DNA of 64,000 nt. Source: Massilia kyonggiensis. GTDB taxonomy: Bacteria; Pseudomonadota; Gammaproteobacteria; Burkholderiales; Burkholderiaceae_D. A model generated the notes under the pieces. The model was not told the DNA's origin, made no database searches, and was given only the letters and a program-made list of their open reading frames with translations. The DNA lies in NCBI RefSeq assembly GCF_024756235.1, contig NZ_JANUGY010000006.1, positions 186,001 to 250,000 on the forward strand, given 5' to 3'. Positions within the stretch are counted from its first letter, which is position 1, and each line of letters begins with the position of its first letter. Made by a program: the position numbers and the translations under genes. Positions 39,803-53,450 of this stretch are shown in pieces.

Positions 39803-39844
39803 CTGTCCGGAAGCGTACAGGGGTACCTGTACGCTTCCGGACAG
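39803..39844 (+). promoter_or_regulatory. Upstream activator palindrome for the ABC exporter operon
   Basis: Perfect inverted repeat with 19-bp arms (39803-39821 and 39826-39844) and a 4-base centre. It holds two copies of a TGTnCG-N4-CGnACA dyad: TGTCCGGAAGCGTACA (39804-39819) and TGTACGCTTCCGGACA (39828-39843). It lies 40 bases upstream of the -24 element, where an NtrC-type activator would bind. It may also act on the regulator's own divergent promoter. Confidence 0.8.
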
Positions 39845-39883
39845 TCGAACCCTAAAACCCTCGCCAAAGCGAGAAAAACAGCG

Positions 39884-39899
39884 TGGCACGGGGCTTGCA
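39884..39899 (+). promoter_or_regulatory. Sigma-54 promoter (-24/-12)
   Basis: TGGCACGGGGCTTGCA matches the sigma-54 consensus exactly, with GG and GC separated by ten bases. Predicted transcription start is near 39910, only two bases before the first ATG of the exporter adaptor gene. Confidence 0.88.
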
Positions 39900-39911
39900 A
39901 ACAGGGGTGGC

Positions 39912-41195
39912 ATGACCAATCCATCTCCCCACCTCGTCACCGGCGCCGCCATGGACGTGCGCGTCCCCGTCCGGCGCGGCCGGCGCCTTCTGCGCGCCGG
40001 CGCGCTGCTGGCCGCCCTCTCCCTGGCGGCCTTCGCCGCGTGGCAGGCCTTGCCGCACGGGCTGCAGGTGGCGGCGCGCGACGTGCGCATCGCCCGCGCC
40101 GCGCCGGGCGTGTTCCGCGACGAGATCGTCGTGCGCGCCAGCGCCGAACCGCTGCGCGCCATCGTGCTCGACTCGGTCGAATCCGGCCGCGTCGAGGAAG
40201 TGATCGCGCACGACGGCCAGCACGTGGCGAAAGGCGATTTGCTGTTCCGCCTGTCGAACCCGCAGCGCAACCTGGAACTGCTGGCGCGCCAGACCGAATA
40301 CGCGCAGCAGATCTCGAACCTCGCGACCCTGCGCGTCGCCCAGGAAGCCAGCCGCACCGACCACCAGCGCCGCGTGGCGGACCTGGAATACGCGCTGGAG
40401 CAGGCGCGCAAGCAGCACGCGCGCAACGCCGGCCTCGCTGCGCGCGGCTTCCTGTCCGCGGCTGCGCTGGAAGATTCGGCCGACAAGCTCGCGCAGCAGC
40501 GCCGCCTGCTGGACGACGAACGGCGGAGCAGCGCGGCCGAGGAACAGGTGCGCGTACGCGTCCTGCAGCAGATCGAAGGCGTGATCGCGGGCCTGCAGGC
40601 GGGCCTGAAGCTGGTGAACGCGACCGTCGACGCGCTGGCCGTGCGCGCCCCGGCGGACGGCGTGCTGACCGATTTCCGGCTGCTCGTCGGCGAGACCGTG
40701 CGTCCCGACCAGCGCCTCGGCCGCATCGACGATCCGCGGCACTTCAAGCTGGTCGCGCAGGTCGACGAGTTCTATCTCAGCCGCGTCACGACGGGACTTC
40801 CGGGCCAGGCGGTCCAGGACGGCGAACGATATCCCCTGCGCGTCGCCACGATCTACCCCCAGGTCAAGGACGGCCGCTTCACCGTCGAACTGGTCTTCAC
40901 GGGTGGACAGCCGCCCGTGATCAGCCCCGGCCAGGGCCTGGACGCGCGGCTGACCCTGGGCGAGCCGGCCCGGGCCCTGCTGCTGCCCCAGGGCGCCTAC
41001 GCCGGCGACGGCGGCGGCGCGTGGGTGTTCGTCGTGACTCCGGACGGCCGCCACGCCGAACGGCGCACCGTGCGCCTGGGGCGCCGCAACGACACGCAGG
41101 TGGAAGTCCTGTCCGGGCTGGCCGCCGGCGAGGACGTCATCGTGTCCGGCTACACGCGGTTCGGCAAGGCCGAGCGGCTGGAATTGACGAAGTAA
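39912..41195 (+). CDS. ABC exporter periplasmic adaptor (HlyD/MacA family)
   Basis: 427 residues with one N-terminal membrane helix (LLRAGALLAALSLAAFAAW), a lipoyl-like barrel half (VESGRVEEVIAHDGQHVAKGDLLFRL), a long coiled-coil hairpin (about residues 125-235), the second lipoyl half (APADGVLTDFRLLVGETV) and a C-terminal beta domain. It bridges the inner-membrane permease to an outer-membrane channel. Start: the ATG at 39912 has an AGGGG ribosome site, but the predicted sigma-54 transcript begins at about 39910. The in-frame ATG at 39951 is therefore a serious alternative, giving 414 residues. Confidence 0.85.
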   Translation: MTNPSPHLVTGAAMDVRVPVRRGRRLLRAGALLAALSLAAFAAWQALPHGLQVAARDVRIARAAPGVFRDEIVVRASAEPLRAIVLDSVESGRVEEVIAHDGQHVAKGDLLFRLSNPQRNLELLARQTEYAQQISNLATLRVAQEASRTDHQRRVADLEYALEQARKQHARNAGLAARGFLSAAALEDSADKLAQQRRLLDDERRSSAAEEQVRVRVLQQIEGVIAGLQAGLKLVNATVDALAVRAPADGVLTDFRLLVGETVRPDQRLGRIDDPRHFKLVAQVDEFYLSRVTTGLPGQAVQDGERYPLRVATIYPQVKDGRFTVELVFTGGQPPVISPGQGLDARLTLGEPARALLLPQGAYAGDGGGAWVFVVTPDGRHAERRTVRLGRRNDTQVEVLSGLAAGEDVIVSGYTRFGKAERLELTK

Positions 41196-41235
41196 CCCGC
41201 ACCCTCCAACATCACATCAACCACGAAAGAACGAC

Positions 41236-41916
<681 letters not shown>

Positions 41917-41926
41917 GGAGGCCGCG

Positions 41927-44332
41927 ATGAATTTGCGCGATTTCCGCATCGGCTGGCGCCTGCTCGTCAAGGAGCCGGCCTATTCCGCGGTGGTGGTGCT
42001 CGGCCTGGCGGTCGGCATCGCCGTGTGCTTTTTGCTGCTCGGCTTCGTGCGCCACTCGTTTTCGTACGACGAGCAGGTGCCGGAACGCGAACGCGTCGTC
42101 CAGCTGCAGCAGAGATGGAACCTGGCCCTGCTCGGCAACGGCTGGAGCAGCACCGCCAGCCTGCCCGCGCGCGACGCGGCGGTGGCGAGCGGCCAGCCCG
42201 TGCTCGCCACTGCCTTCCTCGACCGCGGCGTCAACGTGCGCGTGAGCGGCCGGGCGCTTGCCTTCGGCGTCGCGCTGGTCGACCCCGACTTCGAGAAGAT
42301 CTTCGCGCCGCGCGTCCTGGCGGGCGACCTGCACGCGGCCCTCACGCGGCCGGAGGCGCTGGCGCTGACGGCGGACACCGCCCTGAAGGTGTTCGGCCGC
42401 GTCGACGTGGCCGGACGCACGCTGCAGGGCGATGGCCAGACGTACGTGGTGGCGGCCGTCGTCGCCAATCCGCCCGCCGCCACCACGATGCCGTACGAGG
42501 CGCTGGCCGGCACGGGTAGCCCCATCCTGGCCGCCGACATGCGCGCGTTCGCCTCCCAGGCATGGGGCTTTTCGCCCGGCCGCGTCTACCTCAAGCTGTT
42601 GCCGGGAGCCGATGCCGGCGCCGTGCTGGACACGTTACGGCGGGGCCTGCGCGCGTCGCCCCTCGTGCGGCAGTCATATGCCCAGCAGGTGGCCGCACTG
42701 GGTGGCCGTGACCTGATCGACTACCGCCTGCAGCCGATCGCCGACGTGTATCTCGCCCCCGACCTGAACGACCTGTTCGCACCGCACGGCAACCGCCACG
42801 GCGTGATCGGACTGGGCGCCGTCGCCGTGCTGGTGCTGCTGCTGGCCGCGACCAACTACGTCAACCTGGCTACCGTGCGCACGCTGGCGCGCCAGCGCGA
42901 GATCGCCGTGCGCAAGGTGCTGGGCGCGTCGGCGCCGGCCGTGGCGCGCCAGTTCCTGGCCGAGTCGGTGCTGGTCTGCCTGATCGCGACGGTCCTCGGC
43001 CTGCTGCTGGCGTGGCTGCTGCTGCCGGTCTTCGCCGACCTCGTGCAGCGCAAGCTGGACGGCATGTTCAACGCCGCTGCGCTGGCGGCGACGCTGGGGC
43101 TGGGCGTGCTGCTCGGTCTCGCGGCCGGCGCCTATCCGACCTGGTCGGCGCTGCGCGTCCGCGCCACCGCCGCACTGGCCGGACGCGGTGCCGCCGAGAC
43201 CGCGCGCGGCCTGTGGATCCGGCGCGGGCTCACGGCCCTGCAATTCGGCGTCGCCATCGGCCTGACCGCCACCACGCTCGCCGTCGCCTGGCAGACGCGC
43301 TATGCCAGCACGCTCGATCCCGGCTTCGATACGGCACCCCTGCTGATGTTCCCGGCCGCGAACGACATGCGCGATCCGCGCACGCGCGCGCTGCGTGACG
43401 CGATCGCGCGCCTGCCCGGCGTGGCCGGCGTGACGGTGTCGCACCTGCCCTTCAGCGTCGGCCACAACATCGTGGTCATGCGCCGCGCCGGCGGCACGGC
43501 CACCGACGTCAACCTGTATGCCGTCGGCCCCGAATTCTTCGACGTCTACGGCGTCAAGCCCGTGGCCGGCCGCCTGTATTCGCCCGCGCTCGACAAGTCC
43601 AGCGACAACGACCGGGTGGTGCTCAACGCGGCGGCGGCGCGCCAGCTCGGCTTCCCCACGCCGCGCGCTGCGGTCGGACAGATGGTGACCGACAACATGG
43701 ACGACAAGCCGAAACAGGTCGTGGGCGTGGCGCCGGACTTGCGCCAGCGTTCGGCGCGGGACGGCCAGCAGCCGAGCATGTTCTACCTGAACGACCGCGT
43801 GGGCGGGTTCACGGTACGGTGCAACGGCGACGTCGACGCGGTCCGGCGCGCCATCGAGGCGCTGTGGCCGCGCTACTTCCCCAACGAGCCCGTGGACGTG
43901 GTGCGCATGCCGACGCTGATCACCGACATCTTCTATGCCGACGACCTGCGCCTCGCCAAGCTGCTGGCGGCGGCGAGCGCGATCGCGACGGCGATCGCCG
44001 CCTTCGGCATCTATGTGCTGGCCGCGTACAGCGTGCGCCGGCGCGAGCGGGAAATCGTGCTGCGCAAACTGCATGGGGCCGGCATTGCTGCGATCTCGAA
44101 ACTGGTGGCGCGCGAGTTCGCCGCGCTGGTCGGCGCCGGCGCGGTACTGGGATTACCGTTCGCGTGGGTGGCGATCCAGCGCTGGCTCGGCGCATTCACC
44201 GAGCGTGCGCCGATCGGCGCCTGGACGCTCGTCGCCGCACTGCTGGTGGCGGGTGTGGTGGCGCTGGTGTCGACCCTGCGCCACGCACTGGCGGCGGTGC
44301 GCATCCGCCCCGCTAGCGCGCTGCGGGAGTGA
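41927..44332 (+). CDS. ABC transporter permease (MacB/FtsX family, eight-helix type)
   Basis: 801 residues: one N-terminal membrane helix, a large periplasmic domain (about 50-270), a three-helix FtsX block (VIGLGAVAVLVLLLAATNYVNLATV, with RQREIAVRKVLGAS), a further membrane span, a second periplasmic domain, and a C-terminal three-helix FtsX block (RRREREIVLRKLHGA). This duplicated layout is that of large macrolide/peptide-type exporters. With the adaptor and ATPase it forms a tripartite pump under sigma-54 control. The substrate is unknown; antimicrobial peptides or lipids are possible. Confidence 0.9.
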   Translation: MNLRDFRIGWRLLVKEPAYSAVVVLGLAVGIAVCFLLLGFVRHSFSYDEQVPERERVVQLQQRWNLALLGNGWSSTASLPARDAAVASGQPVLATAFLDRGVNVRVSGRALAFGVALVDPDFEKIFAPRVLAGDLHAALTRPEALALTADTALKVFGRVDVAGRTLQGDGQTYVVAAVVANPPAATTMPYEALAGTGSPILAADMRAFASQAWGFSPGRVYLKLLPGADAGAVLDTLRRGLRASPLVRQSYAQQVAALGGRDLIDYRLQPIADVYLAPDLNDLFAPHGNRHGVIGLGAVAVLVLLLAATNYVNLATVRTLARQREIAVRKVLGASAPAVARQFLAESVLVCLIATVLGLLLAWLLLPVFADLVQRKLDGMFNAAALAATLGLGVLLGLAAGAYPTWSALRVRATAALAGRGAAETARGLWIRRGLTALQFGVAIGLTATTLAVAWQTRYASTLDPGFDTAPLLMFPAANDMRDPRTRALRDAIARLPGVAGVTVSHLPFSVGHNIVVMRRAGGTATDVNLYAVGPEFFDVYGVKPVAGRLYSPALDKSSDNDRVVLNAAAARQLGFPTPRAAVGQMVTDNMDDKPKQVVGVAPDLRQRSARDGQQPSMFYLNDRVGGFTVRCNGDVDAVRRAIEALWPRYFPNEPVDVVRMPTLITDIFYADDLRLAKLLAAASAIATAIAAFGIYVLAAYSVRRREREIVLRKLHGAGIAAISKLVAREFAALVGAGAVLGLPFAWVAIQRWLGAFTERAPIGAWTLVAALLVAGVVALVSTLRHALAAVRIRPASALRE

Positions 44333-44333
44333 A

Positions 44334-44813
44334 TCAGCAGGCCGCGGTGCCGCAGACCTTCACGAGTTCGACTTCGAACACGAGGCCGGTGTTGCCGGGG
44401 ATCGCGCCCGGCACGCCGCCCGCGCCGTAACCGAGGCTGCTCGGGATGAGGATCGTGCGCTTGCCGCCGACCTTCATGCCCAGCACGCCCTGGCCGAAGC
44501 CGGGAATCACGGATTCGTTGGTGTTCACGGCGCCGATGACGAAGGGGAACGGCTTGCCGGGCTGCGACGCGTCGAATTTGCTGCCCTTGAAGTCGGCGGC
44601 GGCGGCGCTGTACAGCCAGCCCGTGTAATTGACCTGCACGCGCGCGCCGTTGACGGCTTCGGCGCCGGTGCCGATCGAGATGTCGGTCTTGGTCAGCGCG
44701 GCGGGATTGTTGACGACGGGAGGGGTGGTGCTGCCCGAATCGCCGCCGCCGCCGCATGCGGACAGGCTCAGGAGGGCGGCGAAGGCGGCGGCCAGCGGGA
44801 AGGACAGTTTCAT
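44334..44813 (-). CDS. FKBP-type peptidyl-prolyl isomerase lipoprotein
   Basis: 159 residues from the ATG at 44813. A lipobox LLSLSAC marks it as a lipoprotein, followed by a short Gly/Ser/Thr linker and an FKBP domain with VQVNYTGWLY, FPFVIGAVNTNESVIPGFGQGVLGMKVGGKR and IPSSLGYGAGGVPGAIPGNTGLVFEVELV. It catalyses proline isomerisation in the periplasm. Two cysteines close the chain (VCGTAAC). Convergent with the permease gene, one base apart. Confidence 0.93.
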   Translation of the reverse strand: MKLSFPLAAAFAALLSLSACGGGGDSGSTTPPVVNNPAALTKTDISIGTGAEAVNGARVQVNYTGWLYSAAAADFKGSKFDASQPGKPFPFVIGAVNTNESVIPGFGQGVLGMKVGGKRTILIPSSLGYGAGGVPGAIPGNTGLVFEVELVKVCGTAAC

Positions 44814-44909
44814 GGGACTCCTACAGGACAAGTTGGTGAGCGGATCGAAAACCGAACCTTACCAACGTGCCCTGCAAGCGTCTGTGGGGGATTTGTATGC
44901 CTTTGTAAT

Positions 44910-46787
44910 TCAGATCTCGACCTGGGTGCCGAGCTCGATCACGCGGTTGGTCGGGATTTGATAATAGTCCGCGGCCGTGCGGGCATTGCGCTGCATCGCC
45001 ACGTACAGGTGCTCCCGCCACGGCATCATGCCCTGGCCCGGCACCGAGATCACGGTCTGGCGCGCGATGAAGAACGACGTCTCCATCATCTCGAACTCGA
45101 GGCCGCAGGCACCGCACAGGCGCAGGATGTCCGGGATGTTGGCCTCGTCCTTGAAGCCATAGGCCACGTTCAGCTGGTAGCAGTTGTGGCCCAGCGGGAC
45201 GACCTCGACCTGTTCGTTTTCCGGCACATACGGCTCTTCGCGGATGTGCACCGTGAGGAACACGACGCGCTCGTGCAGCACCTTGTTGTGCAGGAGGTTG
45301 TGCAGCAGGGCGTGCGGCACGCCGTCCGTTTCGCTGCGCAGGAAGATGGCGGTGCCGGCCACGCGGGCGGGCGGGGCCACGAACAGCGACTGCAGGAAGT
45401 CGTCGAGCGGGATCGCGTGCTTTTCCAGGTTCTCGAACACCAGTTCGCGGCCGCGCTTCCAGGTCAGCATGATCGTCAGCAGGACCGCGCCCAGCAGCAG
45501 CGGGAACCAGCCGCCGTGCAGCAGTTTCAGGGTGCTGGCCGAGAACAGCATGATGTCCATCGCCATGAAGAAGCCGGTGGCGCCGAAGCACAGCCACAGC
45601 GGCAGGTGCCAGCGGTAGCGGATCACGAAGAACGTCAGGATCGTCGTCGCGAACATGGTCGCCGTCACCGCGATGCCGTAGGCGCCGGCCAGCTTGTCCG
45701 ACGAACCGAAGCCGACGACCGCCAGCAGCACGACGATCAGCTGCAGCCAGTTCACGGCCGGGATGTAGATCTGGCCGATCTCGCTCTCGGACGTGTGCAT
45801 CACGCGCATGCGCGGCAACAGGCCCAGCGCGATGGCCTGGCGCGTCATCGAGAACGTGCCGGAGATCGTCGCCTGCGACGCGATCACGGTCGCCATCGTC
45901 GACAGCAGCACGAGCGGCAGCACGCTCCAGCTGCCCAGCTGGTGGAAGAACGGGTTCTCGAGCGCTTCCGGATGCGTGATCAGCAGGCCGCCCTGGCCCA
46001 GGTAGTTCAGGGCGAGCGCCGGGAACACGACCATGAACCAGGCGACGCGGATCGGCTTCTTGCCGAAGTGGCCCATGTCCGCGTACAGCGCCTCGGCGCC
46101 GGTGAACGCCAGCACGACGGCGCCCAGCGCGACGAACGCGATCATCTGCTCGCGCAGCATGAACTGGAACGCGTGCAGCGGGTTCAGGGCGTGCAGGATC
46201 ACGGGCGCCTGCACGATGTTGATGACGCCCATGACGGCCAGCGCGGCGAACCACACGACCATGACGGGCCCGAACCAGCGGCCGATGCCGGCCGTGCCGT
46301 GGCGCTGCACGCTGTACAGCCCCACCAGCACGACGATCGTCAGCGGCACGACGTATTTTTCCAGGCCGGGCGTGGCCACTTCGAGACCTTCGATCGCGCC
46401 CAGCACGGAGATCGCCGGCGTGATCACGCTGTCGCCGTAGAACATGGTGGCGCCGAACACGCCCAGCACCATCAGCACGTAGTGCCAGCGCGACGTGCGC
46501 GTGACGGAATTCAGCGCGAGCGCCATCAGGGCCATGATGCCGCCCTCGCCGCGGTTGTCGGCACGCAGCACCAGCGTGACGTACTTGAGCGAGACGATCA
46601 TCGTCAGGCCCCAGAAGATCAGGGACACGATGCCCAGCAGGTTCGGCGTGGTCAGGGCCAGGCCGTGGACGGGATCGAAGATGGTCTTGAGCGTGTACAG
46701 CGGACTGGTGCCGATGTCGCCGTAGACGATACCGACCGCCGCCAGCGTCAGCCCTGCCAGGCTGCTTTTCTTATGTTCTGCCGTCAA
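44910..46787 (-). CDS. kup: Low-affinity potassium uptake transporter Kup
   Basis: 625 residues with twelve membrane spans followed by a cytosolic tail. Family blocks are AAVGIVYGDIGTSPLYTLK near the N-terminus, GALEGLEV, and KYVTLVLRADNRGEGGIMAL. The start is a TTG at 46787, which gives the usual LTAEHKKSSL opening and normal length; the frame is open for 65 more codons upstream, and an ATG there (30 codons in) is possible but less family-like. It takes up K+ with protons. It diverges from rarD across 214 bases. Confidence 0.92.
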   Translation of the reverse strand: MTAEHKKSSLAGLTLAAVGIVYGDIGTSPLYTLKTIFDPVHGLALTTPNLLGIVSLIFWGLTMIVSLKYVTLVLRADNRGEGGIMALMALALNSVTRTSRWHYVLMVLGVFGATMFYGDSVITPAISVLGAIEGLEVATPGLEKYVVPLTIVVLVGLYSVQRHGTAGIGRWFGPVMVVWFAALAVMGVINIVQAPVILHALNPLHAFQFMLREQMIAFVALGAVVLAFTGAEALYADMGHFGKKPIRVAWFMVVFPALALNYLGQGGLLITHPEALENPFFHQLGSWSVLPLVLLSTMATVIASQATISGTFSMTRQAIALGLLPRMRVMHTSESEIGQIYIPAVNWLQLIVVLLAVVGFGSSDKLAGAYGIAVTATMFATTILTFFVIRYRWHLPLWLCFGATGFFMAMDIMLFSASTLKLLHGGWFPLLLGAVLLTIMLTWKRGRELVFENLEKHAIPLDDFLQSLFVAPPARVAGTAIFLRSETDGVPHALLHNLLHNKVLHERVVFLTVHIREEPYVPENEQVEVVPLGHNCYQLNVAYGFKDEANIPDILRLCGACGLEFEMMETSFFIARQTVISVPGQGMMPWREHLYVAMQRNARTAADYYQIPTNRVIELGTQVEI

Positions 46788-47001
46788 GGTTTCACCGTTT
46801 TGTTGTTCTGGTGCGTTGCACAATAGAATAATTGACAAGGAAAGACAAGAGTGCGTTCTTTTGCCGGGACGCCATTTTCTCAAAGTCTGCATCAATGGAA
46901 GCAGGCCGAGCGCACGCATCGGGCGCCGTAAATCGGGGGCCGCCAGCAAGGCTGCGCCCGTTCGGGGATAATGTCCAACCAATCATCCGCACCACCTTCC
47001 C

Positions 47002-47886
47002 ATGAACACCGGCATCCTGTCCGCCGCCCTCGCCTTCCTGTGCTGGGGCCTGTTTCCGTTGTATTTCCACGCCATCGACGAAGTGCCGCCGCTGCAGATC
47101 CTCGCGCACCGCATGCTGTGGTCGCTGCTGTTCCTCGTGATCGTGCTCGCCGTGCGCCGTCAGTGGGCCTGGCTGAACCTCGTGCGCCAGCCGCGCGTGT
47201 TCGGCAGCTTCGTCGCGTCGGCCCTGCTGCTCAGCGTCAACTGGCTCATCTACATCTGGGCCGTGAACAACGGCCACGTCATCGAGGCGAGCCTCGGCTA
47301 TTTCATCAATCCGCTCGTCAACATCATGTTCGGCTCGATGCTGCTGAAGGAACGCCTGCGGCGCACGCAGTGGATGGCGATCGGCGTGGCGGCGCTGGGC
47401 GTCGCGTGGCTGACGTGGCAGGCCGGCAACGTGCCCTGGATCGCGCTGGCGCTGGCCGTGTCGTTCGGCGGCTACGGCCTGCTGCGCAAGACCGCCGCGC
47501 TCGGCGCTTTGGAAGGGCTGTCGTTCGAGACGATGGTCCTGTTCCCGCTCGCGGCCGCCTACGTCGTGTGGCTCAGCGTGCACGGCCAGAACACCTTCAT
47601 CAACACGGACTCGAACACGACGCGCCTGCTGCTCGTCGCGGCCGGGCCGATCACGGCGATCCCGCTGCTGCTGTTCGCAGCGGGCGCGAGAAAAATCCCG
47701 CTGTCGATCGTCGGCTTGCTGCAATACATGTCGCCCACCCTGCAATTCCTGCTGGGCGTGTGGCTGTTCCACGAAGCATTTACTCCAGACCGTCTCGTCG
47801 GCTTCGTTCTGATCTGGCTTGCGCTGGCCCTGTTCGCGGCCGAAGGCCTGCTGAACCGGCCGCAGCCGGTAGCCAAACAAGCCTGA
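47002..47886 (+). CDS. rarD: EamA family transporter RarD
   Basis: A 294-residue inner-membrane protein with ten hydrophobic spans in two EamA repeats. The opening GILSAALAFLCWGLFPLYFHAIDEVPPLQILAHRMLWSL-like region and the SLGYFINPLVNIMFG and LQYMSPTLQFLLGVWLFHEAF blocks are RarD hallmarks. Relatives are linked to chloramphenicol sensitivity or metabolite export; the cargo here is unknown. A nested pair of RAYT-type repeats begins one base after its stop. Confidence 0.9.
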   Translation: MNTGILSAALAFLCWGLFPLYFHAIDEVPPLQILAHRMLWSLLFLVIVLAVRRQWAWLNLVRQPRVFGSFVASALLLSVNWLIYIWAVNNGHVIEASLGYFINPLVNIMFGSMLLKERLRRTQWMAIGVAALGVAWLTWQAGNVPWIALALAVSFGGYGLLRKTAALGALEGLSFETMVLFPLAAAYVVWLSVHGQNTFINTDSNTTRLLLVAAGPITAIPLLLFAAGARKIPLSIVGLLQYMSPTLQFLLGVWLFHEAFTPDRLVGFVLIWLALALFAAEGLLNRPQPVAKQA

Positions 47887-47887
47887 A

Positions 47888-48102
47888 AATTCGGGGTCAG
47901 AGCACATTTCGGGCGAAATTCGGGGTCAGAGCACATTTTCGAACAATTTCTTTTGGATGCGATTAAGCTGTCAGCCGCCGCATTGCCGGTGACGCCGTGC
48001 ATGGGTGCCGCACTGTTCCCGTTCGATTTTCCTACCAGAGCAATTTGCCAAAAAAGTGCTCTGACCCCGAATTTGGTGAAAAACCTGCTCTGACCCCGAA
48101 TT
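47888..48102. repeat. RAYT-associated element, long form with nested double arms (copy C)
   Basis: Two direct copies of AATTCGGGGTCAGAGCAC (47888-47905, 47917-47934) are followed about 120 bases later by two inverted copies (48056-48073, and 48085-48102 with one mismatch). On both sides the two arms are spaced exactly 29 bases apart. The inner unit 47917-48073 (157 bases) matches copy D in length, and its left inner edge ATTTTCGAACAATTTC matches D's at 15 of 16 positions. The whole fills the gap between rarD and ettA. Confidence 0.88.
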
Positions 48103-48147
48103 TTCAGTATCCTGTCGTCCTCATTTCAAAATCGAAGCACATTACCA

Positions 48148-49815
<1,668 letters not shown>

Positions 49816-49817
49816 GC

Positions 49818-52535
<2,718 letters not shown>

Positions 52536-52539
<4 letters not shown>

Positions 52540-53450
52540 GATGCGTAATCTCCTGAAATACTGTGGTGATGCGCTTGTCCCGTAGCGTCGATGGCGAAGT
52601 ACGCGAGCCCGCTGGAAGCCAGGAAGGACAGGCCCTCAAGCTCCTTCAGCATGGCGATGGTCGACACGCTGCCGCCCAGGACGGCCAGCGGCGCCAGCAC
52701 GCTCACCGAGCGCCAATGCGACACGGGCATGCCGGTGCGCGGGTTCAAGACGTGGCAATAACGCTTGCCGTCGACGTCGAAAAACCGTTCGTAGTCGCCG
52801 CTCGTCGTCAGCGCGCCGTGGCTCACGGCGATGCTGGCGATGGTGCCGTCTGCCTTGCGCGGGTCCTGGATGCCGATGCTCCACAGGCGCCCGTCGGGTT
52901 GCGGCCCGATGAAGCGCATGTCGCCGCCGAGGTTCACGTAGCCGTGCCGCACGCCCCGTTCCTGCAGCAGCGCGCACGCACGGTCGGCCGCATATTCCTT
53001 GCCGAAGCCGCCGAAGTCGAGCTCCATGCCGGCGCGCGGCAGGTAGACGGCGCCGTCGCCGCGCTGCACGGCCGTCCAGTCCACCAGCGCCAGCAGCGGC
53101 GCCAGGTCGCGCGCATGCGGCACGCGCGGCTGACGAAAATCCCAGGCGCGGCGCAGCACGCCGGACGTGATGTCGAACAGGCCGTCGCTGGCGCGGTGCA
53201 GGTGGTCCGCGTAGTCGAGCAGCTGCGCCGTCTCTTCATCGCATTCCACCCGGTAGCGGCCCGCCGCGGCATTGATGCGGCTGACGATGCTGTCGGCGCG
53301 GTAGCGCGAATACGTGCGCTCGATGCGCCGCACCTCCGCGATTGCGGCCAGCGCCAGTTCTTCCGCCGCATGCCCGTCCGGCGCGGCCAGCCTCACTTCA
53401 CAACGGCTGGCCATCGCGTCGAACGGAAAGCGGTACATGCCGTCTACCAT
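52536..53450 (-). CDS. apbE: FAD:protein FMN transferase (ApbE)
   Basis: 304 residues from the ATG at 53450 (another in-frame ATG at 53438). Family motifs: RIERTYSRYRADSIVSRIN near the start, DITSGVL, LDFGGFGKEYAADRA, VNLGGDMRFIG, TSGDYERFF and HVLNPRTGMPV. It attaches FMN from FAD to a Thr of a target flavoprotein outside the cytosol. No classical NqrB/NqrC/RnfG target is nearby, so the target should be in this operon or elsewhere. The start overlaps the DUF3570 stop; the stop overlaps dsbD. No signal peptide is visible, which is atypical for periplasmic ApbE. Confidence 0.9.

Noticed and set aside
43935-46826. 963-codon plus-strand open frame over FKBP and kup
   Set aside because: Antisense shadow rich in His/Gln/Arg/Asp; kup on the other strand is unmistakable.
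47888-48102. Direct repeats spaced 29 bases as a mini CRISPR
   Set aside because: Only two direct copies per side, matched by inverted copies; no cas genes; same arms occur singly elsewhere next to a RAYT.
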